Positions 53,213 to 61,180 of a stretch of 64,000 bases of DNA are shown here, one piece after another. Origin of the DNA: Sphingomonas caseinilytica (GTDB taxonomy: Bacteria; Pseudomonadota; Alphaproteobacteria; Sphingomonadales; Sphingomonadaceae). The stretch covers positions 1 through 64,000 of the forward strand of contig NZ_JAMGBA010000003.1 of assembly GCF_023516455.1 (NCBI RefSeq), written 5' to 3'. A program made the translations under genes and the position numbers. Numbering within the stretch: the stretch's first letter is position 1; each line of letters begins with the position of its first letter. Under the pieces are notes generated by a model. That model saw only the letters and a list, made by a program, of their open reading frames with translations. It was not told the origin of the DNA and ran no database searches.

Positions 53213-54397
53213 CTATGCTCTGGCCAGATAAATGCACTCAGCGACGGCGGCGGTAGCCTGCCCCTTTGAAGCACCCATTGTGGAATGACTATGCTGGATT
53301 TCCGTGACCAACTCAGCCTTCGAATATGTGCCCTTGAGCACCTCCAATGGGCTCAAACCGACATCATGTAGCAGGCCATTTGAAGGATAGCTTAGCACGA
53401 GATCGGCACCCGTAGATGCGACCTCTTCGACGAGCGCTTTGAACGCATCGGCCACTTTGCTTCGAAGAGAAAAATCCGTCGTGAAACGGTCCGGACGATA
53501 AAGTCCCACGCCCGTCACCACCGGATAGTCATAAAGGACCAGTGTCTCCCAGATGTGATAAAATCGCGAGTACTGATCGTCGGTATAAGGCGGGTCACAA
53601 TAGACAACGCCGACATCGCCCGACTGACGAATGGTCCGAAGGAGAGAATCGCAATCAGATCGGCTCGCGAGATTGTCGCGCCGCCAGTCTGGCGTTCCGG
53701 AGGGCAGTAAAGAACCCAAGCTTGCTAGCCACTGGTCGAAGATAGAACGCCCAAACTGGTGGGTGACCCGCTTAAGGTTCTTGGCGCTCGGCCGCAGATA
53801 TTGCGCAAAATGGCCCGTGGTATTTGCTAGCCGTAGCGCTGCGTGGCCCAAAGCCAGCAATCCCCAATCGAATTGCGCGGGTGTTACTTCACCACGACCC
53901 CGCAGGGCATCGAGAGCGCATCTGATCGAATCAATTTCGGCACATTGCGTCAAAGAGAAATAGGTGTTGGCGTAAATACCGGTAAAACAGCCGTATGCGT
54001 CCTTCCGATTGATCTCCTGCGCCGAGATCTTTTGATAGAGGTGGTCGAACTCATCAAACGTGACAGCCGCCGGCAGTTTTACCGCTGCCTTCCACGCTAT
54101 GCGGTTTTGTTCGCGCAAACAGGCCATGTTCTGCCGGTAAACAGGGGTCGCAAGCTTACGCATCTTCGAAGCGGGCATGGGACCAATCGGATCCGTAAAC
54201 CTGCAGCGGCCGGCCAGATAGGCGAAATGCTGAACATCGTTGGTCCAGACCTGTCGCTTACCCGCGTGAGCCTCGGCGACTGCGCCCATCCCGGCGAAGG
54301 CATCAAGCAGTCGCCCTGGACGACAGTCAGCGATGACCTGCGCCACGCGATCGGCGAGGTCATGCTTTGTCCCCATGTAACTAATTCGACCGGTCAT
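53213..54397 (-). CDS. D12-class N6-adenine DNA methyltransferase
   Basis: A 394-residue DNA adenine methylase. RISYMGTKHDLADRVAQVI at the start and LLDAFAGMGAVAEAHAG (AdoMet-binding motif I) are typical of the D12 class; the catalytic motif IV is VVYCDPPYTDDQYSRFYHIW. A large target-recognition insert (about 90-250) lies between them. In the island it could protect DNA from the HNH or DGQHR nuclease, or be an orphan. Its end is 23 bases from the convergent DGQHR gene end. Ribosome site GGGGAAGCGG before ATG 54397. Confidence 0.88.
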   Translation of the reverse strand: MTGRISYMGTKHDLADRVAQVIADCRPGRLLDAFAGMGAVAEAHAGKRQVWTNDVQHFAYLAGRCRFTDPIGPMPASKMRKLATPVYRQNMACLREQNRIAWKAAVKLPAAVTFDEFDHLYQKISAQEINRKDAYGCFTGIYANTYFSLTQCAEIDSIRCALDALRGRGEVTPAQFDWGLLALGHAALRLANTTGHFAQYLRPSAKNLKRVTHQFGRSIFDQWLASLGSLLPSGTPDWRRDNLASRSDCDSLLRTIRQSGDVGVVYCDPPYTDDQYSRFYHIWETLVLYDYPVVTGVGLYRPDRFTTDFSLRSKVADAFKALVEEVASTGADLVLSYPSNGLLHDVGLSPLEVLKGTYSKAELVTEIQHSHSTMGASKGQATAAVAECIYLARA

Positions 54398-54495
54398 CCG
54401 CTTCCCCAGCTTAATTTAAGAATCCGACGCGAGCGGATGTTTAGCAAGAGCTTATTTTCACTTTCTGAGCCGACCGATACGGCCAGCGTCGCCCA

Positions 54496-55311
54496 TTAGG
54501 CAGCCCTCAAATAGCGCGGGAAGAGGCCCTTCCAGTGGTCCTCATTCACATGAAGGATCGGGATCGAGTTGTTCGGTGTCTTGTGGCTCAAAACGAGGAG
54601 CAGTCCGGAGTCACCGTATCCGCGCGGTCGTCGCGGATCAGCAATTGCCCCATATCGGGCTAAGGTGTCCTTTTCAGCCTGATCAAAGTTTGTGCAGGCT
54701 TCATCGAAGACATTTGCGTCTGGCCCGAGGCTATGACTGACGTGGCTGATCAACTGGGTGCGCTCTCGAATGGCGGTCTCAGCTGCGGTCGTCGCGGCCG
54801 TGAGGATCAAGTGGCAGACGGCCTCTGACGCCACTAGCTCACTAACGACCGGCCAAAGACGGCACACCTGACGGCCAGTTCCTGAGAAATCGTCGATGAA
54901 AACCACAGTGTCACTGGCCGTTAGCTTTTTGTACGGCAGATCTGACAGGTCACAGAACAAGCCATCGTACTTGGCGAGCGCCAAGTCGTTCGCAGATCGG
55001 AATGATCGGACCATTGCAGGTCCGCTCTCGCCGGCGCGTCCAAAGCCAACAAAAAACCAGCTTCCTTGCCGCACCGCTGGATCAGCAGACCAACCGGGAA
55101 TTGTCTCCAATGCTGCCCGATAGCCCCTTTGAATTTCTCGTTCGGAGATGATCAGCACATGATCCAAGGCCTTCGCCGCCGTGGGCCGATCAGCTTCTTC
55201 GAAAAGTTCCAGCCACGCCTTTATGGCCCCAACCGTCGGGGGTTCAATGTAAAACCGAAAACGTTCCGCCCACTCCTCTTCGCGCGTGCGGGCTTGCGCC
55301 GCGTCGTTCAT
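54496..55311 (-). CDS. Phosphoribosyltransferase-like conflict protein (PRTase-CE type)
   Basis: A 271-residue protein. VVFIDDFSGTGRQVCRLW (about 135-152) is a PRPP-binding-loop-like motif of type I phosphoribosyltransferases. Around it lie GSWFFVGFGRAGESGPAMVR and a C-terminal GDSGLLLVLSHKTPNNSIPI block. This pattern matches the PRTase-like family described computationally in prokaryotic conflict systems (PRTase-CE). The ATG overlaps the stop of the upstream ParB-like gene (ATGA), so the two are a translationally coupled pair. Catalytic activity and target are unknown. Confidence 0.65.
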   Translation of the reverse strand: MNDAAQARTREEEWAERFRFYIEPPTVGAIKAWLELFEEADRPTAAKALDHVLIISEREIQRGYRAALETIPGWSADPAVRQGSWFFVGFGRAGESGPAMVRSFRSANDLALAKYDGLFCDLSDLPYKKLTASDTVVFIDDFSGTGRQVCRLWPVVSELVASEAVCHLILTAATTAAETAIRERTQLISHVSHSLGPDANVFDEACTNFDQAEKDTLARYGAIADPRRPRGYGDSGLLLVLSHKTPNNSIPILHVNEDHWKGLFPRYLRAA

Positions 55312-56273
55312 TTGGGCCGTCGGTCAGCTTCGGCGAGCTTGGAGTTGATCAGCGCATGCAGCTCTTCAAGTTCCACCCATAGGTCCTCTTCGCCGAGGAA
55401 CGCTTCCGCTTCGACCTCCCTCAATTGATCCATCAGTTTGGCTAACGTGCGCACCAAAACTGATGCCCGGCGGTGAACCTTTGCGGTATCGATCTCCAGA
55501 TCTTCGATATCGATGCGGTCATCCAGAATGAAGCGATGTAGGCGATCGAGGATCTGGTCCTCGTGTCCTGCGGCTCGCGCGACGCTTATGTGTTGCTTGA
55601 TTTTCCTGAAGTCCGTGATCGATTTGAAACCGGACAGTTTCTCCTGATATTTCACCAAGAACCGATCGATTATCATGTCGCGGTCGTACCACTGCGCTCG
55701 TGAGACGAGCCGGTCGGTCAGGATGGGGTACAGCTCAATAAAGAAGTCGGCTTTGATGCGATCTTCCGGATCCGCGTAAAGCATCATCTCCTGATATTGC
55801 TTCGGGTACCACAGTAGTTTCTTGCATCGTGTAACGACGGCTACGTCGAGTCCGGTCAGATCGGCAAGTTGGGCATCCCGACGCTCGTCCAACTCATTCA
55901 TCAAGACGCCGAGCTTCAGAGCCGTTGGCATAAGCTCCCAGTCCTTCCGGAGCTTATGGATCTGAAACATCGTCACGATGTTTTGAGCCACCGTCGGCTC
56001 TTGAACTTGATTGATTGGGACGTCTGCCAACGCAAGCCGCTGCGCACAGATCCACCGCCGCTGGCCGTCCAATATTGTATACTTTTTGGAGCCAGTCGCT
56101 TGGAAAACAGTGATCGGCACCAGGATGCCGACGCGCCGGATCGATTCCTCCAACGTTCTCAGCGGAAGCTCGTCAAATAGCACGCGCGGATTGTGAGGAT
56201 TCGGGATCAACGAATCCGTCGGTACCGTACGAGGTCCAAGCGGTGTGGAGGGCGTGTTCGAAGCGGTTGCCAT
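55308..56273 (-). CDS. ParB-like nuclease-domain protein
   Basis: A 321-residue protein. A ParB/sulfiredoxin-type N-terminal domain is visible (about 15-105): TDSLIPNPHNPRVLFDELPL, LRTLEESIRRVGILVPITVF and KYTILDGQRRWICAQRLALA. A helix-turn-helix-like region (LADLTGLDVAVVTRCKKLLW) follows, then a long helical C-terminal part. It is the first gene of the pair with the PRTase-like protein. Chromosomal ParB normally sits with ParA, and no parA or parS cluster is seen, so a defence or plasmid-derived role is more likely. ATG 56273 is chosen; an in-frame opening extends to 56321. Confidence 0.82.
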   Translation of the reverse strand: MATASNTPSTPLGPRTVPTDSLIPNPHNPRVLFDELPLRTLEESIRRVGILVPITVFQATGSKKYTILDGQRRWICAQRLALADVPINQVQEPTVAQNIVTMFQIHKLRKDWELMPTALKLGVLMNELDERRDAQLADLTGLDVAVVTRCKKLLWYPKQYQEMMLYADPEDRIKADFFIELYPILTDRLVSRAQWYDRDMIIDRFLVKYQEKLSGFKSITDFRKIKQHISVARAAGHEDQILDRLHRFILDDRIDIEDLEIDTAKVHRRASVLVRTLAKLMDQLREVEAEAFLGEEDLWVELEELHALINSKLAEADRRPK

Positions 56274-56590
56274 TCTGTTGTTCTCGGGGCTGACCTCACA
56301 GGATCGCGAGCGCAGCCGCAACGACCTTAACGATATCGGTCATCCGCTCAACACTGTTGCCCGTCGAGCCGCCCAAACCGTAGAAGTTGGCCGTTAGCTG
56401 CGATGAGATCCTTGTGGTAACAGCACAAGGGCTCCTAGTTTTCTGTAAATAAAACGCAGAAAGCGTTCCCGTTCGATTAACTATTTGAAATTGTTATGTT
56501 TTTTGCAATTTCATGCACGGGAACTGCGCCGGAATTCACGGCCCCGAAATGGTCCCGCCGGCAGAAAAAAGCTATATATTTCAATGAGTT
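56274..56590. other. Intergenic, island end next to tRNA-Val
   Basis: AT-rich DNA with probable promoter elements for the ParB-like gene and the short repeat ATGCACGGGAA near 56513. No gene of supportable length. An integrase gene, which would be expected beside the tRNA, is not here. Confidence 0.5.
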
Positions 56591-56642
56591 AAAATGGTGG
56601 GCGTGGCAAGGATTGAACTTGCGACCCCTGCGATGTCAACAC
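56591..56642 (-). repeat. Attachment site within tRNA-Val (52-bp direct repeat)
   Basis: Identical to 49085-49136. It is the intact side, forming the 3' half of the tRNA-Val gene plus four flanking A residues. Confidence 0.88.
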
Positions 56643-56669
56643 AGTGCTCTACCACTGAGCTACACGCCC
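56595..56669 (-). tRNA. tRNA-Val (GAC)
   Basis: A 75-base tRNA with CCA encoded. The acceptor stem GGGCGTG pairs with CACGCCC. The D-arm is GCTC/GAGC, and the anticodon stem CTGTG/CGCAG closes the loop TTGACAT with anticodon GAC. The T-arm GCAAG/CTTGC closes TTCAATC. The 3' half is also the integration site of the island to its left. Confidence 0.96.
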
Positions 56670-56758
56670 ACTCGGGGTTTCCGCCGGGATGATCCGGCGT
56701 GCATCTGGAGGGGGCCTTTAAGGGCCGATTCCCAATCCCGCAAGGGGGTTAAAGCGGC

Positions 56759-57136
56759 TTAGAGCCGCCCGTGCTGATCTTCGGTCTGGAACAGGCGGTC
56801 GACCTCGGCCACCAGGTCCTTCAGGTGGAACGGCTTGGACAGCAATTTCGCTTCCGGCGCCGTCCGACCACCTTGCAGCGCTACCGCCGCAAAGCCGGTG
56901 ATGAACATGACGCGGATGGCCGGGTCGATCGCGCTGGCCTTCTGGGCAAGCTCGATCCCGTCCATTTCCGGCATGACGATGTCAGTCAGGAGCAGGTCGT
57001 ACTTGCCGGCCTCAAGCAGCGGCATGGCTTCGGTGCCGCAGCCGACCGCTTCGACTTCATAACCGACGCGTTGCAGCGCGCGCTGCAAATATTCGCGCAT
57101 CGACGTATCGTCTTCGGCGAGCAAAATCCTGATCAT
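56759..57136 (-). CDS. cpdR: Cell-cycle response regulator CpdR
   Basis: A 125-residue receiver-only protein, very like CpdR of Caulobacter and rhizobia: RILLAEDDTSMREYLQRAL, YDLLLTDIVMPEMDGIELAQ (acceptor D52), VMFITGFAAVAL and LLSKPFHLKDLVAEVDRLF. In its unphosphorylated form CpdR primes the ClpXP protease for degradation of cell-cycle proteins. ATG 57136 gives the usual N-terminus (MIRILLAEDD); an in-frame GTG at 57145 is an alternative. Divergent from the N-formylglutamate amidohydrolase gene, as in many related genomes. Confidence 0.92.
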   Translation of the reverse strand: MIRILLAEDDTSMREYLQRALQRVGYEVEAVGCGTEAMPLLEAGKYDLLLTDIVMPEMDGIELAQKASAIDPAIRVMFITGFAAVALQGGRTAPEAKLLSKPFHLKDLVAEVDRLFQTEDQHGRL

Positions 57137-57240
57137 CGTGGTCACTCTATGCGCCTATGCCTTAAGATTTTCCAGCCGTTGCCGCATCTTGAGGCAATTG
57201 CTGTCTTCATTTGGCACGATTAGGGTGCTTGCTGTTGCAT

Positions 57241-58077
57241 ATGCGCCCCTACCCTCCTGCTACCCTGCATCCCTCGCGTGGGTCACTACCGGTCCTTTTA
57301 TCGGTGCCCCATGCCGGGCGAGAATATGATGCGGTCATTCTCGCCAATGCCGCGCAAGGTCGACAATCGTTGGAAATGCTCGAGGACCCCTTCGTGGACC
57401 GACTGTGCTGGCGAGCAATTGGCGCTGGCATTGGGACCGTCGTCCAGAACGTTCCGCGCGCCGTCATCGATTGCAATCGGGAAGAGGAAGAAGTTGATCC
57501 GGCGGTTATCGAGAATGTCTCGCCGGCTCCGGTGGGCCCCCGCGCCCGTTACGGCCTCGGCCTCATTCCTTCCCGGACTCATCGGCACGGCACCTTGTGG
57601 CGTCGGAGGATCGATCGGGCCGAGCTTCAGCGGCGGATCGACGAAGTTCACCGTCCCTACCATCACCTGCTTGAAAAGGAGCTGGAAGCGCTAACCGGCC
57701 GGTTCGGGGAAGCGGTGCTGATCGATTGCCATTCCATGCCCTCGCGCGCGGGCCAGGCGGAAATGGTCATCGGCGACCGGCACGGGGCCAGCGCGGCCAC
57801 ATGGCTGTGCGAGGAAGCTGCGCGAATCGCGCGAAAGGCGGGATTCAGGACCGCCCTCAACGATCCATACGCCGGAGGAGCGATCGTTGCCCGGCACGGG
57901 CGACCGGCTGCTGGGGTTCACGCCATCCAGCTGGAGATCGACCGCGCGACTTACCTCGATCGTGACGGCCGAACGCCAGGAGTTGGGCTCGACCGGATCG
58001 CCGGATTTCTCGAGATGCTTGCCATTGGCCTGGGTGAGGCCCTGTTGTCGCGCGGAATCAAGGAAGCGGCTGAATAA
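57241..58077 (+). CDS. N-formylglutamate amidohydrolase family protein
   Basis: A 278-residue hydrolase: LLSVPHAGREYD, DPFVDRLCWRAI, VPRAVIDCNREEEEVDP, LWRRRIDRAELQRRIDEVH, AVLIDCHSMPS, DPYAGGAIVARHG and HAIQLEIDRATYL are the blocks of the family, which in the histidine pathway releases formate from N-formyl-L-glutamate. No hut genes are nearby, and next to cpdR this gene is usually a stand-alone member. The start at ATG 57241 is chosen over an upstream TTG. Confidence 0.9.
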   Translation: MRPYPPATLHPSRGSLPVLLSVPHAGREYDAVILANAAQGRQSLEMLEDPFVDRLCWRAIGAGIGTVVQNVPRAVIDCNREEEEVDPAVIENVSPAPVGPRARYGLGLIPSRTHRHGTLWRRRIDRAELQRRIDEVHRPYHHLLEKELEALTGRFGEAVLIDCHSMPSRAGQAEMVIGDRHGASAATWLCEEAARIARKAGFRTALNDPYAGGAIVARHGRPAAGVHAIQLEIDRATYLDRDGRTPGVGLDRIAGFLEMLAIGLGEALLSRGIKEAAE

Positions 58078-58081
58078 AAAG

Positions 58082-58217
58082 CGGCCGCCCGGAAGGCCGG
58101 ACGGCCGGAAGTCAGGGAGGAACGCACCTGAAGGTGCATGCCGCACTGCACTTCTGAAGGGGAGACAGAAGAAACGGCGCGGCGTTACCCCGATGTGGGG
58201 CGGCACCGCGCCGTTTC
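58082..58217 (+). terminator. Strong hairpins: terminator or structured small RNA
   Basis: Just after the amidohydrolase gene, GGCCGCCCGG/CCGGACGGCC (about 58083-58106) forms one stem. Further on GCACCTGAAGGTGC forms a small one. GAAACGGCGCGG (58171-58182) and CCGCGCCGTTTC (58206-58217) form a perfect 12-bp stem that encloses a second CCCC/GGGG stem. There is no long T-run, so a Rho-independent terminator is only one option; a structured RNA is the other. Confidence 0.5.
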
Positions 58218-58288
58218 AATATCGCATCAGTTAATCCACCGCACGATCGCCACGCGCCGCCTAGTGACGAGCGGCGCGGGATCGCGGG

Positions 58289-59077
58289 TTAGGCGTCGGC
58301 AGTCGCCGGCTGACGAAGGCTGGCGGGACCCGTACCCTGCCGCATCTGCCGACCGAAGATCTCGCGGATGACCGACAAAGAGAACATGTGCGCCATAATC
58401 AGTGGCAGGGCGCCATTCTGGTTCAGCTTGCGCAGCTCGTCGCCGCGCAGATTGCGGAACTTTTCCTCGTCGACCATCTGGAAGCCGCGGTAAATGAACG
58501 GCTGGTCGCTGCCCTCGGGCTGGATGGCGACTTCGCCCTCCATCAGCAGTTCCGACTGCTTCAGCTCGGCCATGAACGCCTGGGTGCGCTGGCCGGCCTG
58601 TTCGAACTGCTCGCAAAACTGCAGGATCGCCTTGGTTGCTTCTGACGGCTCGTCGCCGGTGAACAAAGCTTCGCCTTCGTCAAACTCGCCGACGGCGCCG
58701 GAAGTCGGATCGAAGCAAAGCGAAAGCTCGTCGGTATCCTCACGCAAGCGCGCCAGAAGGAACGGGAAGCGGCGAAGATAGGCCGGAACATAGATCGACG
58801 GGTCGATCGCAATGCCCTTCTCGTCGAAGAAGGCGTTGGTGCCTTCGTGCAAGCCCATGAGGACGATCGGAACCGGATTCTCGCCCGACGAAAATACGAT
58901 CGGGAAATGACGCTGGACCATGGAGAATTCGTCAACCGTCACCGGAATGGCGTGGGTCCCGGCAACGCGGTCGAGGCCGGTCTGGCGGCGGACCTTGAAA
59001 TTGCCGTGCTGGTTGCGGTTGAGCGGCTCAAGACCTTGGTAAAGAAGCGGCAACATGTTCGGCGCTTGGCTCGCCAT
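58289..59077 (-). CDS. SapC-family protein
   Basis: A 262-residue protein matching the SapC family (PF07277): HAIPVTVDEFSMVQRHFPIV at the front, PYLRRFPFLL-like PAYLRRFPFLLAR in the middle, and FIYRGFQMVDEEKFRNLRGD near the C-terminus with the LMAHMFSL-type ending IMAHMFSLSVIREIF. In Caulobacter relatives it is linked to the S-layer and export and in sphingomonads often to TonB/tryptophan halogenase clusters; its biochemical role is not clear. No signal peptide. Flanked by unlinked genes here. Confidence 0.9.
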   Translation of the reverse strand: MASQAPNMLPLLYQGLEPLNRNQHGNFKVRRQTGLDRVAGTHAIPVTVDEFSMVQRHFPIVFSSGENPVPIVLMGLHEGTNAFFDEKGIAIDPSIYVPAYLRRFPFLLARLREDTDELSLCFDPTSGAVGEFDEGEALFTGDEPSEATKAILQFCEQFEQAGQRTQAFMAELKQSELLMEGEVAIQPEGSDQPFIYRGFQMVDEEKFRNLRGDELRKLNQNGALPLIMAHMFSLSVIREIFGRQMRQGTGPASLRQPATADA

Positions 59078-59287
59078 GATTATACTCCAGAAATGAGGCG
59101 GGCTGGCGGGGCTGGGCCCATTTCGCCGGCCTGCTGAGATTAAGCCGGCTGGCTCTAGTGGCTGCCCTTTCCAAGTGCAAGGCGTTTAGAGGAAGCACTT
59201 TTCTCGGCTTTGCTGACGATTGCCCGGCAGTTCACATTGCATTCAACGCTTGCCGGTAGATCGGCTTACCGCAATGGTCCCTTCTGC

Positions 59288-59731
59288 ATGACGCTGTTCG
59301 CCCTTCTCGGATTGATCCCGGCATTGTTTGCCATGGCCGCGCAGGATTCCTCGCAACCGCAAGTCGTGCGCCGTGTCACGGTCCAGGATGAGGTGATCAT
59401 CAGCATCCCGGTTCGGCCAAGGCCAAAGCGCTCGCAGAACATTGAATGGAAAGAGGAGAAGGGTCCGAAATGCGTTCGTTCGGAACGCATTGCCGGCGCC
59501 ATGTGGTCCGGACCCTCATCGATCGATTTCCTGCTTCGGGACCGGACCCGGGTTCGGGCTATCATGAACGACGAATGCCCGGCGCTGGATTTCTACAAGG
59601 GCTTCTATCTTCAACCGGACGACGAACGCATTTGCGCAAAGCGGGAATCGATCCAGTCGAGGATCGGCGGAAGCTGCCGGATCGAACGCTTCCGGACCCT
59701 GGTTCCGCAGGTCAAACAGGTGCGGCGCTAG
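59288..59731 (+). CDS. Small secreted cysteine-containing hypothetical protein
   Basis: A 147-residue exported protein with a signal peptide (1 to about 18, ALLGLIPALFAMAAQ), then a soluble domain with four cysteines (GPKCVRSE, NDECPAL, ERICAKR, GGSCRIERF), suited to two disulfides. Homologues of unknown function occur in sphingomonads. ATG 59288 is used; the opening from 59210 would place the signal peptide inside. A terminator follows. Confidence 0.7.
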   Translation: MTLFALLGLIPALFAMAAQDSSQPQVVRRVTVQDEVIISIPVRPRPKRSQNIEWKEEKGPKCVRSERIAGAMWSGPSSIDFLLRDRTRVRAIMNDECPALDFYKGFYLQPDDERICAKRESIQSRIGGSCRIERFRTLVPQVKQVRR

Positions 59732-59764
59732 CGCCCAACTTGACATTCAACCCCTCGAACTTGT

Positions 59765-59813
59765 AGCGCGCCGCTGGCGCGACGCCGTTGAGCGGCGCGC
59801 TTTCCTTTATTTC
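59765..59813 (+). terminator. Rho-independent terminator
   Basis: Perfect 11-base arms AGCGCGCCGCT (59765-59775) and AGCGGCGCGCT (59791-59801), an internal GGCG/CGCC stem, then TTCCTTTATTT. It terminates the 59288 gene before the helicase gene. Confidence 0.8.
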
Positions 59814-59824
59814 CGGATTATTTG

Positions 59825-61144
59825 ATGTCTTTTGCCGATCTCGGCCTTTCCGATCAATTGCTGCGCGCTGTCACCGACAGCGGCTATGATATTCCCACGC
59901 CTATCCAGAAAGGCGCCATTCCTTCCGTGCTCATGGGGAAGGATCTGATCGGCATTGCCCAGACCGGAACCGGCAAGACCGCAAGCTTCGTCCTGCCAAT
60001 GATCGACATCCTTGCCGAAGGTCGAAGCAGGGCGCGCATGCCGCGTTCGCTGATCCTGGAGCCGACCCGGGAACTGGCCGCGCAGGTCTCCGAGAATTTC
60101 GAGAAATACGGCAAATATCACAAGCTTTCGATGGCGCTCCTGATCGGCGGCGTGCAGATGGGCGATCAGGTGAAGGCGCTGGAAAAGGGCGTGGACGTCC
60201 TGATCGCGACGCCGGGCCGGCTGATGGACCTCTTCAGCCGCGGCAAGATCATGCTCAATGACTGCAACCTGCTGGTGATCGACGAAGCGGACCGGATGCT
60301 CGACATGGGGTTCATCCCCGACATCGAGGAAATCTGCACAAAGCTTCCCAAGGCCCGGCAGACTCTGCTGTTTTCCGCGACGATGCCGCCGCCGATCAAG
60401 AAGCTGGCTGACAAGTTCCTGAGCGATCCCAAGCAGATCGAGGTCGCCCGCCCGGCCACCGCGAACGTCAACATCGACCAGCGGCTGATCGTGACACGGG
60501 GCGACAAGAAGCGCGACCTGCTTCGCACCATCCTGCGCGGAGAAGAATTCAAGACCGGCATCATCTTCTGCAACAAGAAGACTACGGTGCGCGAGCTTTA
60601 TACCAGCCTCAAGCGCTCAGGGTTCGCCGTCGGCCAGATTCAGGGCGACATGGACCAGAGTGGCCGCATCGCCGAATTCGACCGGTTCAAGAAGGACGAG
60701 ATCAACATTCTCGTCGCCTCCGACGTCGCGGCGCGCGGGCTCGATGTGAAGGGCGTCAGCCACGTCGTGAACTTCGACGTGCCGTGGCAGCCGGACGACT
60801 ACATTCACCGCATCGGACGCACCGGCCGCGCTGGTGCCAAGGGCATCGCCATTACGTTGGCGACGCGCGAAGACGCCGAGGCAGTCGCCGCGATCGAGAA
60901 ACTGACCGGAAACAAGCTCCCTCGCGCGGAAGGCGACAAGAGCGAAGCCGCTTCGACCGAAGAGCCGCGGCGTGAAGAAAGGCCGGCCAAGGGTCGGCGA
61001 CCCGCGAAAGCCAAGGCGGAATCAATGCCGGAGCCGGAACCGATTGTCGCTCGGGCCAAGGAGGCTCCGAAGAAGGCAACTCGCGACGACAAGGGCGACT
61101 GGAACGGCCCGGTGCCCGGCTTCCTGCAGTTCAGCGCATTATAG
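59825..61144 (+). CDS. DEAD-box RNA helicase (RhlE-type)
   Basis: A 439-residue ATP-dependent RNA helicase. All core motifs are present: the Q motif (about residues 24-30, PTPIQKG), Walker A AQTGTGKT, PTRELA, TPGRLMD, VIDEADRMLDMGF, SATMPPP, then the second domain with IIFCNKK, VASDVAARGLDV and HRIGRTGRAG. After about residue 370 comes a long charged Lys/Arg/Glu-rich tail, as in RhlE proteins. Role: ribosome maturation or RNA remodelling. Preceded by a terminator; ATG 59825 is used, with TTG 59822 as an alternative. Its last codons are partly duplicated downstream. Confidence 0.95.
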   Translation: MSFADLGLSDQLLRAVTDSGYDIPTPIQKGAIPSVLMGKDLIGIAQTGTGKTASFVLPMIDILAEGRSRARMPRSLILEPTRELAAQVSENFEKYGKYHKLSMALLIGGVQMGDQVKALEKGVDVLIATPGRLMDLFSRGKIMLNDCNLLVIDEADRMLDMGFIPDIEEICTKLPKARQTLLFSATMPPPIKKLADKFLSDPKQIEVARPATANVNIDQRLIVTRGDKKRDLLRTILRGEEFKTGIIFCNKKTTVRELYTSLKRSGFAVGQIQGDMDQSGRIAEFDRFKKDEINILVASDVAARGLDVKGVSHVVNFDVPWQPDDYIHRIGRTGRAGAKGIAITLATREDAEAVAAIEKLTGNKLPRAEGDKSEAASTEEPRREERPAKGRRPAKAKAESMPEPEPIVARAKEAPKKATRDDKGDWNGPVPGFLQFSAL

Positions 61145-61177
61145 CGTTAACTTCGGGAGCCTCCTGCAGTTCAGCGC
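61122..61177 (+). repeat. 16-base direct repeat at the helicase 3' end
   Basis: TCCTGCAGTTCAGCGC at 61122-61137 (the last codons of the helicase) recurs at 61162-61177, 40 bases further on, just before the tgt stop codon. It looks like a small local duplication of the gene end. Confidence 0.75.
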
Positions 61178-61180
61178 CGT

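Noticed and set aside
50197-56273. A full DNA phosphorothioation (Dnd/Ssp) system
   Set aside because: Only a DGQHR-type protein is present; no DndA, C, D, E or Ssp partners occur in the island.
55308-56273. Chromosome-partition ParB
   Set aside because: No parA gene or parS cluster is nearby and the gene is paired with a PRTase-like gene inside the island.
56322-56440. Minus-strand frame upstream of the ParB-like gene that encodes a plausible amphipathic stretch
   Set aside because: It has no ATG, GTG or TTG start in frame and no family match, so it is not called a gene.
49085-56642. Prophage
   Set aside because: No structural, lysis or replication genes are present; the cargo is defence-like only.
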